From: Thiosocius sp963736445
GTDB lineage: Bacteria; Pseudomonadota; Gammaproteobacteria; Chromatiales; Chromatiaceae
Assembly (NCBI GenBank): GCA_963736445.1
Contig: CAVTOY010000001.1
Location: forward strand, 1-64,000
Length of the DNA: 64,000 nt
Direction of reading: 5' to 3'
This document shows, one piece after another, positions 1-9,073 of the stretch. Under the pieces are notes generated by a model. That model made no database searches. It was not told where the DNA came from and worked only from the letters and a program-made list of their open reading frames with translations. Position 1 is the first letter of the stretch; each line of letters opens with the position of its first letter. The position numbers were made by a program, and so were the translations under genes.

Positions 1-1
1 T

Positions 2-640
2 CGCGAGGTACAACTGCACGAGGCTGTCGCCGACATCGAGGCGGTGGGGGGCAGGGCAACGGCGCTCCCCGCCGATCTGAGTGACCGTGGTCTGCTTCCT
101 CGTTTGGCAGAACGCGCCGCGCAGCTTTTTGGTTCGATCGATATTCTGATCAACGCAGCGGGTGTGAATTTTCGCCAGCCGGTTGAAGAGATCACGCCCG
201 AGACCTGGGATATGACGCTCGATCTGAACCTGGCGGTGCCCTTTTTTCTCGCGCGCGAACTGGTACCGGCAATGCAGGAAAAAGGTTGGGGCCGGATCAT
301 CAATATTGCCTCCCTGCAATCGAGCCGCGCCTTTCCCAACGGTCTGGCCTACGGGGCGTCCAAGGGCGGTATCAGCCAGCTGACTCGGGCCATGGCCGAG
401 GCCTGGTCTCGAGAGGGGATCACCTGTAACGCGATAGCCCCCGGCTTCTTTCCTACCGAGTTGACGGCGCCGGTCTATGAGAATCCCGACTTGCTGGACC
501 GCCTTGCGGCCCAGACCGCTGTTGGCCGCAATGGTGTGCTCTCGGACCTGGATGGGTTGACGGTGTTTCTGGCCTCGCCGGCCTCCGATTACGTCACCGG
601 TCAGGTAATCCATCTCGACGGCGGCTTCACAGCGAAATAG
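2..640 (+). CDS. Short-chain dehydrogenase/reductase (5' end outside window)
   Basis: Classical SDR oxidoreductase whose first residues, including the glycine-rich NAD(P) loop, lie upstream of the window; the frame is open from base 2. Visible family marks are NAAG (in ILINAAG), the strand around NIAS with the catalytic serine, the YGASK catalytic Tyr-x3-Lys, and the C-terminal GQVIHLDGG segment. The overall look resembles gluconate 5-dehydrogenase (IdnO) and other sugar-acid SDRs. It is followed after 11 bases by a zinc alcohol dehydrogenase, a pairing used to oxidise and re-reduce a secondary alcohol (idonate, or dihydroxypropanesulfonate in Hps pathways). Family certain; substrate unknown. 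Confidence 0.9.
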   Translation, partial: REVQLHEAVADIEAVGGRATALPADLSDRGLLPRLAERAAQLFGSIDILINAAGVNFRQPVEEITPETWDMTLDLNLAVPFFLARELVPAMQEKGWGRIINIASLQSSRAFPNGLAYGASKGGISQLTRAMAEAWSREGITCNAIAPGFFPTELTAPVYENPDLLDRLAAQTAVGRNGVLSDLDGLTVFLASPASDYVTGQVIHLDGGFTAK

Positions 641-651
641 GTGAGAAACGT

Positions 652-1644
652 ATGAAAGCACTCGTATATACAGACACGCTTGAGGTGCAGTACCGGGATG
701 AACCGGATCCTGTGGCGGCCCCCGGTGAGGCGTTGGTCAAGATAGAGGCGGTAGGCATCTGTGGCTCGGACATGCATGCTTATCACGGCCATGATGCGCG
801 GCGGGTTCCACCGCTGATACTCGGCCATGAAGCCGTGGGTGTGGTACAAAACGGTGCACAGCAGGGCCGACACGTGGTACTCAATCCGCTGATGACCTGC
901 GGGATCTGCGACCACTGTCAGGGTGGGCGTTCCAACCTGTGTGCGAAGCGGGAGCTGATAGGCATGCGCCTAGCCGGTGCCTTCGCGCAATACATCACCA
1001 TACCCGAACGCAACCTGTTGGATATGCCGCAGGATATGGATCCCGTTATCGCGAGCCTTGCCGAACCCGCGGCCACTTCGCTGCATGCGATCTATCTTGC
1101 GGAAAAGGTACTGCACCGGCCGCTCTCGGAATGTCGCGCCCTCGTGCTGGGCGGCGGCTCCATTGGCGCCTTTGCCGCGTTGATGTTGAAAAACAAGGGT
1201 TGTATCGAAATCTGCCTTGGCGACACCAATCCTCTGCGAAGGCGTACGGCGGAAAAACTGGGATGTTGCACGGTCTATGACCCCCTGGGAGATGACCTGC
1301 CTGAAGGGAATAGTTTCGAGCTTGTTATCGATGCTGTCGGCAGTGGTCGAACGCGCGCAGCATCGTGCAGCTTTGTTTGTTCGGGTGGCGTTATTTCACA
1401 TGTTGGTCTGCAGGACAACGAGCCGGGTCTTGACACTCGCAGGATGACCCTCGAAGAAATCACCTTCCTGGGCAACTATACCTATAGTGCCGTTGATCTG
1501 CGTGCCGCCATTCATGCTTTATACCGAGAGGCGCTGGGTCCGCTCGATTGGGTCGAAACCCGTCCGCTCGCCGATGGTGCGGCAGCATTTCGTGACATAC
1601 ATGAAGGCAAGGCGGCCGCGCCGAAGATTGTTCTGCGGCCGTAA
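652..1644 (+). CDS. Zinc-dependent medium-chain alcohol dehydrogenase
   Basis: 330-residue MDR-family dehydrogenase with an N-terminal GroES-like catalytic domain and a C-terminal Rossmann domain. The catalytic zinc site is seen as C37, H59 and E60 (CGSD and GHE motifs). The structural zinc site has four cysteines at 83, 86, 89 and 97. The nucleotide loop is LGGGSIG near residue 166. It resembles sorbitol/idonate/galactitol-phosphate dehydrogenases, so it probably oxidises a secondary hydroxyl of a polyol or sugar acid with NAD. It starts 11 bases after the SDR and is probably co-transcribed with it. The substrate cannot be read from sequence. Confidence 0.88.
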   Translation: MKALVYTDTLEVQYRDEPDPVAAPGEALVKIEAVGICGSDMHAYHGHDARRVPPLILGHEAVGVVQNGAQQGRHVVLNPLMTCGICDHCQGGRSNLCAKRELIGMRLAGAFAQYITIPERNLLDMPQDMDPVIASLAEPAATSLHAIYLAEKVLHRPLSECRALVLGGGSIGAFAALMLKNKGCIEICLGDTNPLRRRTAEKLGCCTVYDPLGDDLPEGNSFELVIDAVGSGRTRAASCSFVCSGGVISHVGLQDNEPGLDTRRMTLEEITFLGNYTYSAVDLRAAIHALYREALGPLDWVETRPLADGAAAFRDIHEGKAAAPKIVLRP

Positions 1645-1730
1645 CACCGGACTCACTCGCTGACTCAGCAAAAAAAGTTCCGGGCAGGCTCATTTGGAAG
1701 CCATCTCTATTTCGAAAAAAGGCGAACAGT

Positions 1731-2558
1731 ATGGCAATCAAGAATCTTCTCATCGCATACAGCGGCTCTGATTCGTCTGACGCTGCCCTGGATGCCGCGC
1801 TATTCATGCGTGACAAGTACGATGCTCACCTTACCGGCCTGTTGGCCCACAATTTTGCGCCGGTGAATCCGAACGTGGGTAGTTGGATACCGGAGGACGT
1901 TCGGGACAGTATTCAAAAAGCGCAGGCGCAGGCCACCAAAGATATCGAAGCAAGGTTCAAACAACGAACCGGGTCAAACTCGGCCCCCGACAAAATTCAC
2001 TGGATATCGAAGCATGGTGATGGCAATGCCACGGTTGCGACTTATGCGCGACTGTTTGACTTGACCATTATCGGCCGCTACGACGCGATACAGGGGGAAG
2101 ATGATGAGTTGCATCCGGACATCGTTGCGATGGTCAGTGGTCGGCCGGTCCTGCTGGTACCCCGGGAATTTGACATGGCTACATACAATGAGCACGCTGT
2201 GCTTGCCTGGGATGGGAAAAGGGCGGCAGCGCGCGCCGTCGCAGACGCCATGCAGATTCTCAAGACCAAGAGCCTGGTGACGATCGTCACCGTTGCTGAC
2301 GAATACTCGGAATCGCTGCTGCCCGGAATCAATGTGGAAACCGCTTTACAGCGTCATGGCGTTAAAACCGAGCATGTCAATCTTAAACGCAAGGGAAAAT
2401 CCGTCAGCTATCGCATCCTGGAATTCATCGAAAAGGCGCAGCCCAGATTGCTGGTTATGGGTGCCTATGAGCACAGCAAATTCCGTCAGTCGATCGTGGG
2501 TGGGGTCACCAGCAGTGTGCTAAGAAAAGCGAAAGTTCCGATCATTATTTCCCACTGA
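1731..2558 (+). CDS. Universal stress protein, tandem UspA domains
   Basis: 275 residues forming two Usp folds in one chain (about 1-145 and 150-275), the UspE-like arrangement. The second half has the GAYEHSKFRQSIVGGVTSSV segment, which matches the nucleotide-binding G-2x-G-9x-G-S/T signature of ATP-binding Usps; the first half lacks a clear copy and may be degenerate. It lies between the alcohol dehydrogenase and a tripartite tricarboxylate transporter. Usp genes are often seen beside TRAP and TTT transporters, where they may sense energy state, but no direct function is known here. No strong ribosome-binding site precedes the ATG. Confidence 0.87.
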   Translation: MAIKNLLIAYSGSDSSDAALDAALFMRDKYDAHLTGLLAHNFAPVNPNVGSWIPEDVRDSIQKAQAQATKDIEARFKQRTGSNSAPDKIHWISKHGDGNATVATYARLFDLTIIGRYDAIQGEDDELHPDIVAMVSGRPVLLVPREFDMATYNEHAVLAWDGKRAAARAVADAMQILKTKSLVTIVTVADEYSESLLPGINVETALQRHGVKTEHVNLKRKGKSVSYRILEFIEKAQPRLLVMGAYEHSKFRQSIVGGVTSSVLRKAKVPIIISH

Positions 2559-2657
2559 TCGGCGATCGATGCACGGGCCGGGGTGCGTGGTCGAAACCAG
2601 TAGTGCAGTGGGCGAATCTCAGAAAACAGGGCGGACGTGTTGATGAACGGATACAGT

Positions 2658-2669
2658 GTGACTCGTCAC
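2658..2669. promoter_or_regulatory. Short perfect dyad upstream of the transporter operon
   Basis: GTGAC-TC-GTCAC is a perfect 5+5 inverted repeat about 170 bases before the tctC-type gene, inside a 282-base gap that holds no convincing gene. It could be a regulator-binding site, but a dyad this short may arise by chance. Confidence 0.2.
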
Positions 2670-2840
2670 TTGAGAAAGGGAAGCCAGCTGAGCCGAAGAT
2701 TGTTCAACAGCCATAGGCGTGAAGCGATCCAGCAGGCTCGTGAGTGAACCAGTGACGGACGCGGTTGATGGAAGCGGGGCGCAACAGGACGCCTGCAAGT
2801 TCAACGTTTTTTATAACAACATAAATGAGAGGAGATTACG

Positions 2841-3788
2841 ATGAAACCGAAGCAGTTGGCAGCGATCGCTCTGGCGATGATTATCCCGACCTATTCGGCG
2901 TTTGCCGAGTATCCCGACAAACCGATCAGCTACATCATCCCGTTCGGGCCGGGTGGTGAATCGGACATCACGGCCCGTCATCAGCAGCCGTTCTTTAAAG
3001 AGAAATTCGGCGAGGACCTGGTGATTTCGTACAAGCCCGGTGGCGGTGGTGCGGTTGGCTGGGCACAGCTCAACAGTATAAAAGGCGATGGTTACACCAT
3101 CATGGGCACCAACCTGCCGCATATCATCGTCAAGCCGCTGGAAAAGGATGTTGGTTTCAAGACGGACGACGTCACCAACGTCTATATGTTCCACTACACG
3201 CCGGATGCGCTTGTCGTCAACAAGGACAGTCCGTTCAAGACAGTCCAGGACCTGATCGACTACGCCAAGGAGAATCCGGGCAAGCTCACGCTGTCGGGAT
3301 CGGGGAAGGGTACGGCCAATCACCTCGCCCAGATTCGGTTTGACGGCATGGCTGGAGTCAAAACCACCTACGTCGCGTTCAAGGGGACGGGCAAGGCGGT
3401 GGCCGCCTTGTTGGGCGATCAGGTGAAAGCGAGCTGGGGTTACACTTCGGTGGGCGCCAAGCATTCCGAGCAGGTGCGCTTGCTGGCCGTGGCGATGGAG
3501 GCGCGCCATCCGAAGTTTCCCGATGTTCCCACATTCAAGGAGCTGGGTTTCGACCTGGTCGCCGGTGCCTACCGGGGTATCGCGGTTCCGAATTCCACGC
3601 CTGAGGCCGTCCGTGTGAAGTTGTCCGAGATGATCGGCCAGATCAATGCCGACCCGGAATTTCGCAAGCGCATGGAGAATGACGGCATGGCCCTGCTGGA
3701 CGTCGACTATGCCGGCATTCCTGCCTTCATGAATGAAATGCAAGCGGTTTATACCGAGGCGGCGCGCGAGGCCGGCATTATCAAATAG
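2841..3788 (+). CDS. TTT-family periplasmic substrate-binding protein (Bug/TctC)
   Basis: 315-residue solute receptor of a tripartite tricarboxylate transporter. A Sec signal peptide (about residues 1-22, ending SAFA) is followed by mature EYPDKPISYIIPFGPGG, the hallmark Bug-family N-terminus with the PxGPGG ligand loop. A strong ribosome-binding site (GAGAGGAG) precedes the ATG. The two membrane subunits follow directly, so this protein captures the substrate in the periplasm and delivers it to TctA/TctB. Ligands of this family are mostly carboxylates; the surrounding hydroxyacid dehydrogenases suggest a small hydroxyacid. Confidence 0.93.
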   Translation: MKPKQLAAIALAMIIPTYSAFAEYPDKPISYIIPFGPGGESDITARHQQPFFKEKFGEDLVISYKPGGGGAVGWAQLNSIKGDGYTIMGTNLPHIIVKPLEKDVGFKTDDVTNVYMFHYTPDALVVNKDSPFKTVQDLIDYAKENPGKLTLSGSGKGTANHLAQIRFDGMAGVKTTYVAFKGTGKAVAALLGDQVKASWGYTSVGAKHSEQVRLLAVAMEARHPKFPDVPTFKELGFDLVAGAYRGIAVPNSTPEAVRVKLSEMIGQINADPEFRKRMENDGMALLDVDYAGIPAFMNEMQAVYTEAAREAGIIK

Positions 3789-3833
3789 TCAGCGCGACGG
3801 CCATGTGATCCCTGGACTGGGAGGGCAGCTACC

Positions 3834-5342
3834 ATGCCTGGAATCGAGCATCTGCTGGAGGCCTTGACACCTTTCAACATCATGCTGGCGTTCGCCGGTG
3901 TGGTCGCGGGAACGGTGATTGGCTCTCTGCCTGGCTTGACCGCCACCATGGCCGTCGCCGTCCTGGTCCCGATCACCTTTACGATGGTCCCGGCCTCGGC
4001 GCTGATCCTGATGGGGGCGATCTACACCGGGGCCATCTACGGCGGTGCCTACTCCGCGATACTACTGAATACACCGGGAACGCCATCGGCCATCGCCACC
4101 ACCTTTGATGGCTTTCCAATGGCCAAACGTGGCGACGGTGATCTGGCCGTCACCCTGGCGTGCCTGGCGTCGGTCGCCGGCGGGCTGGTCGGCGCGATGT
4201 TCCTGCTGATACTGGCGCCACCACTGGCGAGTGTCGCCTTGGCATTCGGTCCGGTCGAGTATTTCTGGCTCGCGGTGTTCGGCCTGACGCTGATATCGGC
4301 GCTGTCCGAGGGCAACCTGCTGAAGGGCCTGATCGGCGCCTGTTTCGGTCTGCTCCTGTCGTGTGTCGGCATTGCCGAGATCAGTGCCGATGTGCGCTTC
4401 ACCTTTGGCAGCCAGACCTTGCTGGGCGGCATCGAGACGGTCACCGCGCTGATCGGACTGTACTGTATACCGGTGTTGATCGACCTGGTGGCGACGCCCG
4501 ACAAGCACCTGAAGGTCACCCATGAGCCGCGCGGTTTCCGCTTGCGCGAGGCCTTGGGGATAACCTGGAAGGGTAAGTTCAACCTGGCACGCAGTTCCGT
4601 CATCGGCACGCTGGTTGGCATCCTGCCCGGGGCGGGAGGATCCATCGCCGGCCTGGTCGCCTACTCGGAGGCCAGGCGAAGCTCGAGCCGTACGGAACAC
4701 TTCGGCCACGGCGAACCGGAGGGTGTCCAGGCGACGGAGTCGGCCAACAATGCCACGGTGGGCGGCGGCTTTATACCGACCCTGGTCCTGGGTATCCCGG
4801 GTACGCCTCCGGATGCGGTCATCCTCGGGGCACTGCTGATCCAGGGCGTGCGCACCGGTCCGAACCTGTTCGCCGACGAGGGGTCGATCGTCTACACCTT
4901 CATCTATGGCCTGTTTCTCGCGACCATCCTGATGCTGCCTGCCGGCTTGGTGATCGGGCGCTATGCCTACAAGACCATCGTCACGGTACCCAAGGCCATG
5001 CTGGTCCCAACGGTGGCCTTCATGACCATGATCGGCACCTATGCGATCCGCAACAATGTGTCCGACGTGGTCATCATGATCGTGCTGGGCGTGGTCGGCT
5101 GGGTGTTGAACCGCTTTGGTTTCAGTCCCTCGCCGATCGTGCTGGGCCTGATCCTGGGGAGTATCGCCGAGCAGGGCTTCGTGCAGGCCTGGACGATCGG
5201 GGCCGCAACCGATGACCTAGCGGCGATGTTTTTCGGGCGCCCGATCAGCCTGGCAATCATAGCGCTGATCCTGCTGTCGCTGTTCTATCCGCTGGTCCGG
5301 GCGTACTGGCTGGGTAAGAGGAGGAAGGTCAGTGCCGACTGA
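3834..5342 (+). CDS. TTT transporter large membrane subunit (TctA)
   Basis: 502-residue TctA-family permease with about 11-12 hydrophobic segments. Two inverted glycine-rich motifs of the family are visible: GSLPGLTATMAV near residue 30 and GILPGAGGSIAG near residue 262. The start is supported by GGGAGG upstream. It overlaps the next gene (tctB type) by 11 bases. With TctC and TctB it forms a cation-coupled secondary importer in the inner membrane. Confidence 0.95.
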   Translation: MPGIEHLLEALTPFNIMLAFAGVVAGTVIGSLPGLTATMAVAVLVPITFTMVPASALILMGAIYTGAIYGGAYSAILLNTPGTPSAIATTFDGFPMAKRGDGDLAVTLACLASVAGGLVGAMFLLILAPPLASVALAFGPVEYFWLAVFGLTLISALSEGNLLKGLIGACFGLLLSCVGIAEISADVRFTFGSQTLLGGIETVTALIGLYCIPVLIDLVATPDKHLKVTHEPRGFRLREALGITWKGKFNLARSSVIGTLVGILPGAGGSIAGLVAYSEARRSSSRTEHFGHGEPEGVQATESANNATVGGGFIPTLVLGIPGTPPDAVILGALLIQGVRTGPNLFADEGSIVYTFIYGLFLATILMLPAGLVIGRYAYKTIVTVPKAMLVPTVAFMTMIGTYAIRNNVSDVVIMIVLGVVGWVLNRFGFSPSPIVLGLILGSIAEQGFVQAWTIGAATDDLAAMFFGRPISLAIIALILLSLFYPLVRAYWLGKRRKVSAD

Positions 5343-5817
5343 GTCAGAGGCCACACAGGCGCCGCGCGATGTCCCGGGTATGGTGATGGCGGTGGTGTTC
5401 ATCCTGCTTGCGGCCTTCGCCCTGTGGGATACGAAGCACATGGCCGACGCGGATTCTTACGTGTTCCCGAGCGCGGTTGCGATCGCAATGATTGTGTTCT
5501 CGATCGCACTGATCGTCTGGAACCTCGTGTTCCCATCCGGCGGCAACAGCGAGTCGGTGCCCGGTGCCTCGACGCCGCGGCGTGTGGCCCTGGTGGCCGC
5601 GATGCTGATCAGCACCGCGTTGATGCCCTATCTGGGTTTCCTTTTGTCCGGCATCGCGGCCTTTGCCGCCATCATGCTGGTCGCGATGTATGACCCGTGG
5701 ACGCGCTATCGAAAGATCGTCTATCCCCTGGTCTGCGTCGGTGTGGTGGTCGGCTTCTACACGATATTTGCCAAAGTGCTCCTGGTGCCGCTGCCCGTCG
5801 GTGTGCTTTTCGAATAG
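5332..5817 (+). CDS. TTT transporter small membrane subunit (TctB)
   Basis: 161 residues with four predicted membrane helices (around 18-36, 43-62, 83-105 and 120-155), typical of TctB. It starts at GTG with GAGGAAGG about 5 bases upstream, inside the end of the TctA gene, which implies translational coupling. It completes the transporter; TctB is poorly conserved in sequence, so the assignment rests on size, topology and position. Confidence 0.88.
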   Translation: MPTESEATQAPRDVPGMVMAVVFILLAAFALWDTKHMADADSYVFPSAVAIAMIVFSIALIVWNLVFPSGGNSESVPGASTPRRVALVAAMLISTALMPYLGFLLSGIAAFAAIMLVAMYDPWTRYRKIVYPLVCVGVVVGFYTIFAKVLLVPLPVGVLFE

Positions 5818-5863
5818 CCGGCGTCGTTTTTTATCGATAATTGATCTGGGAAGGAGGGCATCC

Positions 5864-6793
5864 GTGGCTGATGTCGTGATCTCCGAATTCATGGACCAGG
5901 CCGCAGTCGATGGCCTGGCCGACGAATTCGACGTACGTTACGACCCGAACCTGGTCGATCACGCAGACGATCTTGCCGCGGCCGTCGCTGACGCACGCGC
6001 CCTGATTGTGCGCAATCGCACCCAGGTGCGCGATGCGCTGCTCGAGTCGGCCGGGGCATTGAAGGTCGTCGGGCGGTTGGGCGTCGGTCTGGACAACATC
6101 GATCTCGAGGCCTGCAGGCAACGTGCGGTGATGGTGTGCCCCGCCACCGGCGCCAACGACGCAGCGGTGGCTGAGTATGTCATCGCGACCGCGATGCTGC
6201 TGCTGCGTGACGCCTACGCGGCCGGCGCCGAGGTGCTGGCCGGCGCCTGGCCACGTCAGCGCTGCATGGGGCGCGAGATCGGCGGCAAGGTGCTGGGTCT
6301 GATTGGCTTCGGCGCCATCGCGCGGCAAACGGCGCAGCGAGCGCAGGCGTTGGGGATGTCCATCATGGCGCACGATCCCTTCGTCGCCGCGACGGAGCCG
6401 GCATGGCACGATGTCCAGCGGTCGGAACTCGATGGACTAGTGGCGAATGCGGACGTCGTCAGTCTGCACCTGCCCCTGAACGACGATACCCGAGGTCTGT
6501 TCGATGCGCGCATGATCGCAGCGATGAAACAGGGTGCTGTGCTGATCAATACATCGCGCGGCGGCATCGTGGATGAGGATGCCCTGATCGCGTCGCTGCG
6601 GGCAGGGCATCTGGCCGGCGCCGCCCTCGATGTCTTCGAGACCGAGCCGGTGACGGCGGCCTCAGGGGCGCGTTTCGCAGGCATCGGCAATCTCGTGTTG
6701 ACGCCGCATATCGCCGGGGTGACGCGGGAATCGAACGTCCGCGTCAGCGCAGTGACTGCCGAAAGTGTCCGCAAGGTGCTGAACCAACAATGA
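5864..6793 (+). CDS. D-isomer-type 2-hydroxyacid dehydrogenase, SlcC-like
   Basis: 309-residue NAD-dependent dehydrogenase of the PGDH/D-lactate family. The frame is open further upstream, but GTG at 5864 has the strong ribosome-binding site GGAAGGAGG and gives the usual length. Catalytic residues are seen as Arg in INTSRGG, Glu in DVFETEP and His in LTPHIAG; the nucleotide loop is GFGAIA. The length and the pairing with an Ldh2-family enzyme recall SlcC, the (S)-sulfolactate dehydrogenase of Chromohalobacter, which also lies by a TTT importer. That substrate is inference; glycerate or malate are alternatives. Confidence 0.88.
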   Translation: MADVVISEFMDQAAVDGLADEFDVRYDPNLVDHADDLAAAVADARALIVRNRTQVRDALLESAGALKVVGRLGVGLDNIDLEACRQRAVMVCPATGANDAAVAEYVIATAMLLLRDAYAAGAEVLAGAWPRQRCMGREIGGKVLGLIGFGAIARQTAQRAQALGMSIMAHDPFVAATEPAWHDVQRSELDGLVANADVVSLHLPLNDDTRGLFDARMIAAMKQGAVLINTSRGGIVDEDALIASLRAGHLAGAALDVFETEPVTAASGARFAGIGNLVLTPHIAGVTRESNVRVSAVTAESVRKVLNQQ

Positions 6794-7800
6794 ATACCGT
6801 CACCCTTGGCCTCGCGGAGGCAGCATCGCTCGCCCAAGCCATCCTGGTCCGCCACGACACCAGCGAGGCCAATGCGCAGAGTGTTGCGCAGGCGCTGGTC
6901 GCCGCAGAGGCCGATGGCCAGCAGGGTCACGGCCTTTCACGCCTGCCCTCCTATGCGGCCCAGGCCGCTGCCGGCAAGGTCGACGGCCATGCCGTACCGG
7001 CGCTGGAGCAGGGCGCAGCCGCGGCGCTGCGCATCGATGCCAGGAATGGCTTCGCCTTTCCGGCCCTGGCTCTGGCGGTCGATCGGCTGTCGTCCTTGGG
7101 GACCAAGTCGGGGATTGCCGCGGCCGCGGTACATCACTCGCATCACTTCGGCCAGGCGGGTTATCACGTCGAACAACTGGCAGCGACCGGTCTGATAGGA
7201 CTGATCTTTGGTAACAGCCCCAAGGCGATTGCCCCCTGGGGTGGCAGTCAGGGCATCTTCGGCACCAACCCGATCGCCTTTGCCGCGCCGCGGCGAACCG
7301 AGCCACCCCTGGTGATCGACTTGAGCCTGAGCAAAGTGGCGCGCGGCAAGGTCATGGTGGCGGCCAAACAGGGTCAGCCGATCCCGAAGGGTTGGGCGCT
7401 GGACAGCAATGGCAACCCGACGACGGATGCCGAGGCGGCCCTGCAGGGCACGATGCTGCCGATGGGTGATGCCAAGGGTGCAGCCCTGGTGCTGATGGTC
7501 GAGATCCTGGCGGCCGCGCTGACCGGTGCCAAGTTCGGCTTCGAGGCCTCTTCTTTCTTCAGCGCGGAGGGTGAGCCGCCGGGCGTCGGCCAGTTCCTTG
7601 TCGCCATCGATCCGCGCGTCTTCTCCGGGGATGCCTTCGCGGACCGCCTGGAGATCCTGATCGACGCCATCGGGGAACAGCCGGGGACCCGTCTTCCGGG
7701 CGCGCGGCGTCTCGCACAGCGGGCGGCATCGGCGCGCGACGGTGTGGAGATCCCTGCCGCGCTGTATGACGAGCTGAAGGCCTTGTCGGAAGCGCCGTGA
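6790..7800 (+). CDS. Ldh2-family malate/lactate/sulfolactate dehydrogenase (ComC-like)
   Basis: 336 residues of the NAD(P)-dependent Ldh2/malate dehydrogenase fold, unrelated to Rossmann enzymes. Conserved segments seen are GHGLSRLPSY (about 46-55) and HHSHHFGQAGYH (about 117-128) with the proposed catalytic histidines, and FGTNPIAFAAP. ATGA overlap with the previous gene shows coupling. Such enzymes act on L-lactate, malate, ureidoglycolate or, as ComC, on (R)-sulfolactate. Together with the preceding enzyme it could convert one hydroxyacid enantiomer to the other through the shared 2-oxoacid. Confidence 0.87.
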   Translation: MNTVTLGLAEAASLAQAILVRHDTSEANAQSVAQALVAAEADGQQGHGLSRLPSYAAQAAAGKVDGHAVPALEQGAAAALRIDARNGFAFPALALAVDRLSSLGTKSGIAAAAVHHSHHFGQAGYHVEQLAATGLIGLIFGNSPKAIAPWGGSQGIFGTNPIAFAAPRRTEPPLVIDLSLSKVARGKVMVAAKQGQPIPKGWALDSNGNPTTDAEAALQGTMLPMGDAKGAALVLMVEILAAALTGAKFGFEASSFFSAEGEPPGVGQFLVAIDPRVFSGDAFADRLEILIDAIGEQPGTRLPGARRLAQRAASARDGVEIPAALYDELKALSEAP

Positions 7801-8861
7801 CGACCAACTACAGGATCGCATTGGTGCCGGGCGATGGGATCGGCCGCGAGGTGGTTCCAGAGGGCGTCAAGGTGCTGGAAAAGCTCGCGGATCGTTTCGG
7901 CATTGCGTTCGCCTGGGACGAATTCGACTGGTCCTGCGAGCGTTTCGACAGCTGCGGCGCCATGATGCCGGAAGACGGCATCGCGCAGATCGCCGAGCAT
8001 GACGCCGTCTATCTCGGTGCAGTCGGCTTTCCCGGCGTGCCCGATCATGTGTCCCTGTGGGGTCTGTTGATCCCTATCCGCCGAGAGTTCCGGCAATACA
8101 TCAACCTGCGACCTGTGCGTCTGTTCGAGGGCGTGCCGTGCCCGTTGGCGGGACGCGCGCCTGGCGACATCGATTTCTACATCGTGCGCGAAAACAACGA
8201 AGGCGAGTATTCGGAGATTGGGGGGCGGCTTTATGTCGGCACGGATCACGAGACCGTGGTGCAGGAGAGCGTCTTCACCCGTCAGGGAGTCGATCGGGTC
8301 CTGCGGTACGCCTTCGAACTGGCGCAGCGCCGCGCGGCCAAGCATCTGACCAGCGCCACCAAGTCCAATGGCATCATCCACACGATGCCGTTCTGGGATG
8401 AGCGGGTCGAGGCGATGTCCAGAACGTTCCCGGACGTGGCCGTCGATAAGTTCCACATAGATATCCTCACTGCGCACTTCGTGCGTAACCCGGATTGGTT
8501 CGATGTCGTCGTCGGTTCCAACCTTTTCGGTGACATCCTGTCCGACCTGGGGCCGGCCTGCACCGGTACGATTGGGATAGCCCCGTCGGCGAACCTGAAC
8601 CCGGAACGAGACTTCCCGTCGTGCTTCGAACCTGTCCACGGCTCGGCCCCCGATATCGCCGGCAAAGGCATCGCCAATCCGATCGGCCAGATCTGGTCGG
8701 GCGCCATGATGCTCGATCACCTCGGCCATCGGGAGGCCCACGATGCGATTGTGCGCGCGATCGAGGGCGTGCTCGCCGATCCGGCCGCACCACGCACGCC
8801 GGACATGGGAGGCACGGCGACGACGGCCGAGCTCGGCGACGCCATCGCTGAGATTGTCTGA
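7797..8861 (+). CDS. Tartrate/D-malate dehydrogenase (TtuC/DmlA type)
   Basis: 354-residue member of the isocitrate/isopropylmalate dehydrogenase family. GDGIGREV marks the N-terminus; VRENNEGEYS, NLFGDILSDLGPA and FEPVHGSAPDIAGKGIANP match the D-malate/tartrate dehydrogenase branch closely, including the ENNEGEYS substrate loop that separates it from isopropylmalate dehydrogenase. It starts at GTG overlapping the stop of the previous gene. Known enzymes oxidatively decarboxylate D-malate to pyruvate or act on tartrate. Its presence makes a C4 hydroxyacid the simplest guess for the whole cluster's substrate. Confidence 0.92.
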   Translation: MTTNYRIALVPGDGIGREVVPEGVKVLEKLADRFGIAFAWDEFDWSCERFDSCGAMMPEDGIAQIAEHDAVYLGAVGFPGVPDHVSLWGLLIPIRREFRQYINLRPVRLFEGVPCPLAGRAPGDIDFYIVRENNEGEYSEIGGRLYVGTDHETVVQESVFTRQGVDRVLRYAFELAQRRAAKHLTSATKSNGIIHTMPFWDERVEAMSRTFPDVAVDKFHIDILTAHFVRNPDWFDVVVGSNLFGDILSDLGPACTGTIGIAPSANLNPERDFPSCFEPVHGSAPDIAGKGIANPIGQIWSGAMMLDHLGHREAHDAIVRAIEGVLADPAAPRTPDMGGTATTAELGDAIAEIV

Positions 8862-9073
8862 ATAGACTCTGTCCTGTTACCTATTGCAGTCAATACGGTT
8901 TAGACGCAATGGCATTTACTTGAGTACTTGAGCGCCGGTGCATTCGGCCCGCGGGACGCCGTGAATCCGTCCGTGGAGGCTCGACTGCCGCATCCCTGCG
9001 GCAGACACCCGCGAACCGAACACGCCGGCGCGCTGATCGATGCCCGCAGCAGGAAATCGGTGAGATATGCAGG

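Noticed and set aside
2811..3743. Long minus-strand frame opposite the TTT binding protein
   Set aside because: Antisense shadow of a clear Bug-family gene with signal peptide and ribosome-binding site; its own product has no family pattern.
7374..8741. 455-codon minus-strand frame
   Set aside because: Lies opposite the Ldh2 and DmlA-type genes; long open frames opposite high-GC genes are expected.
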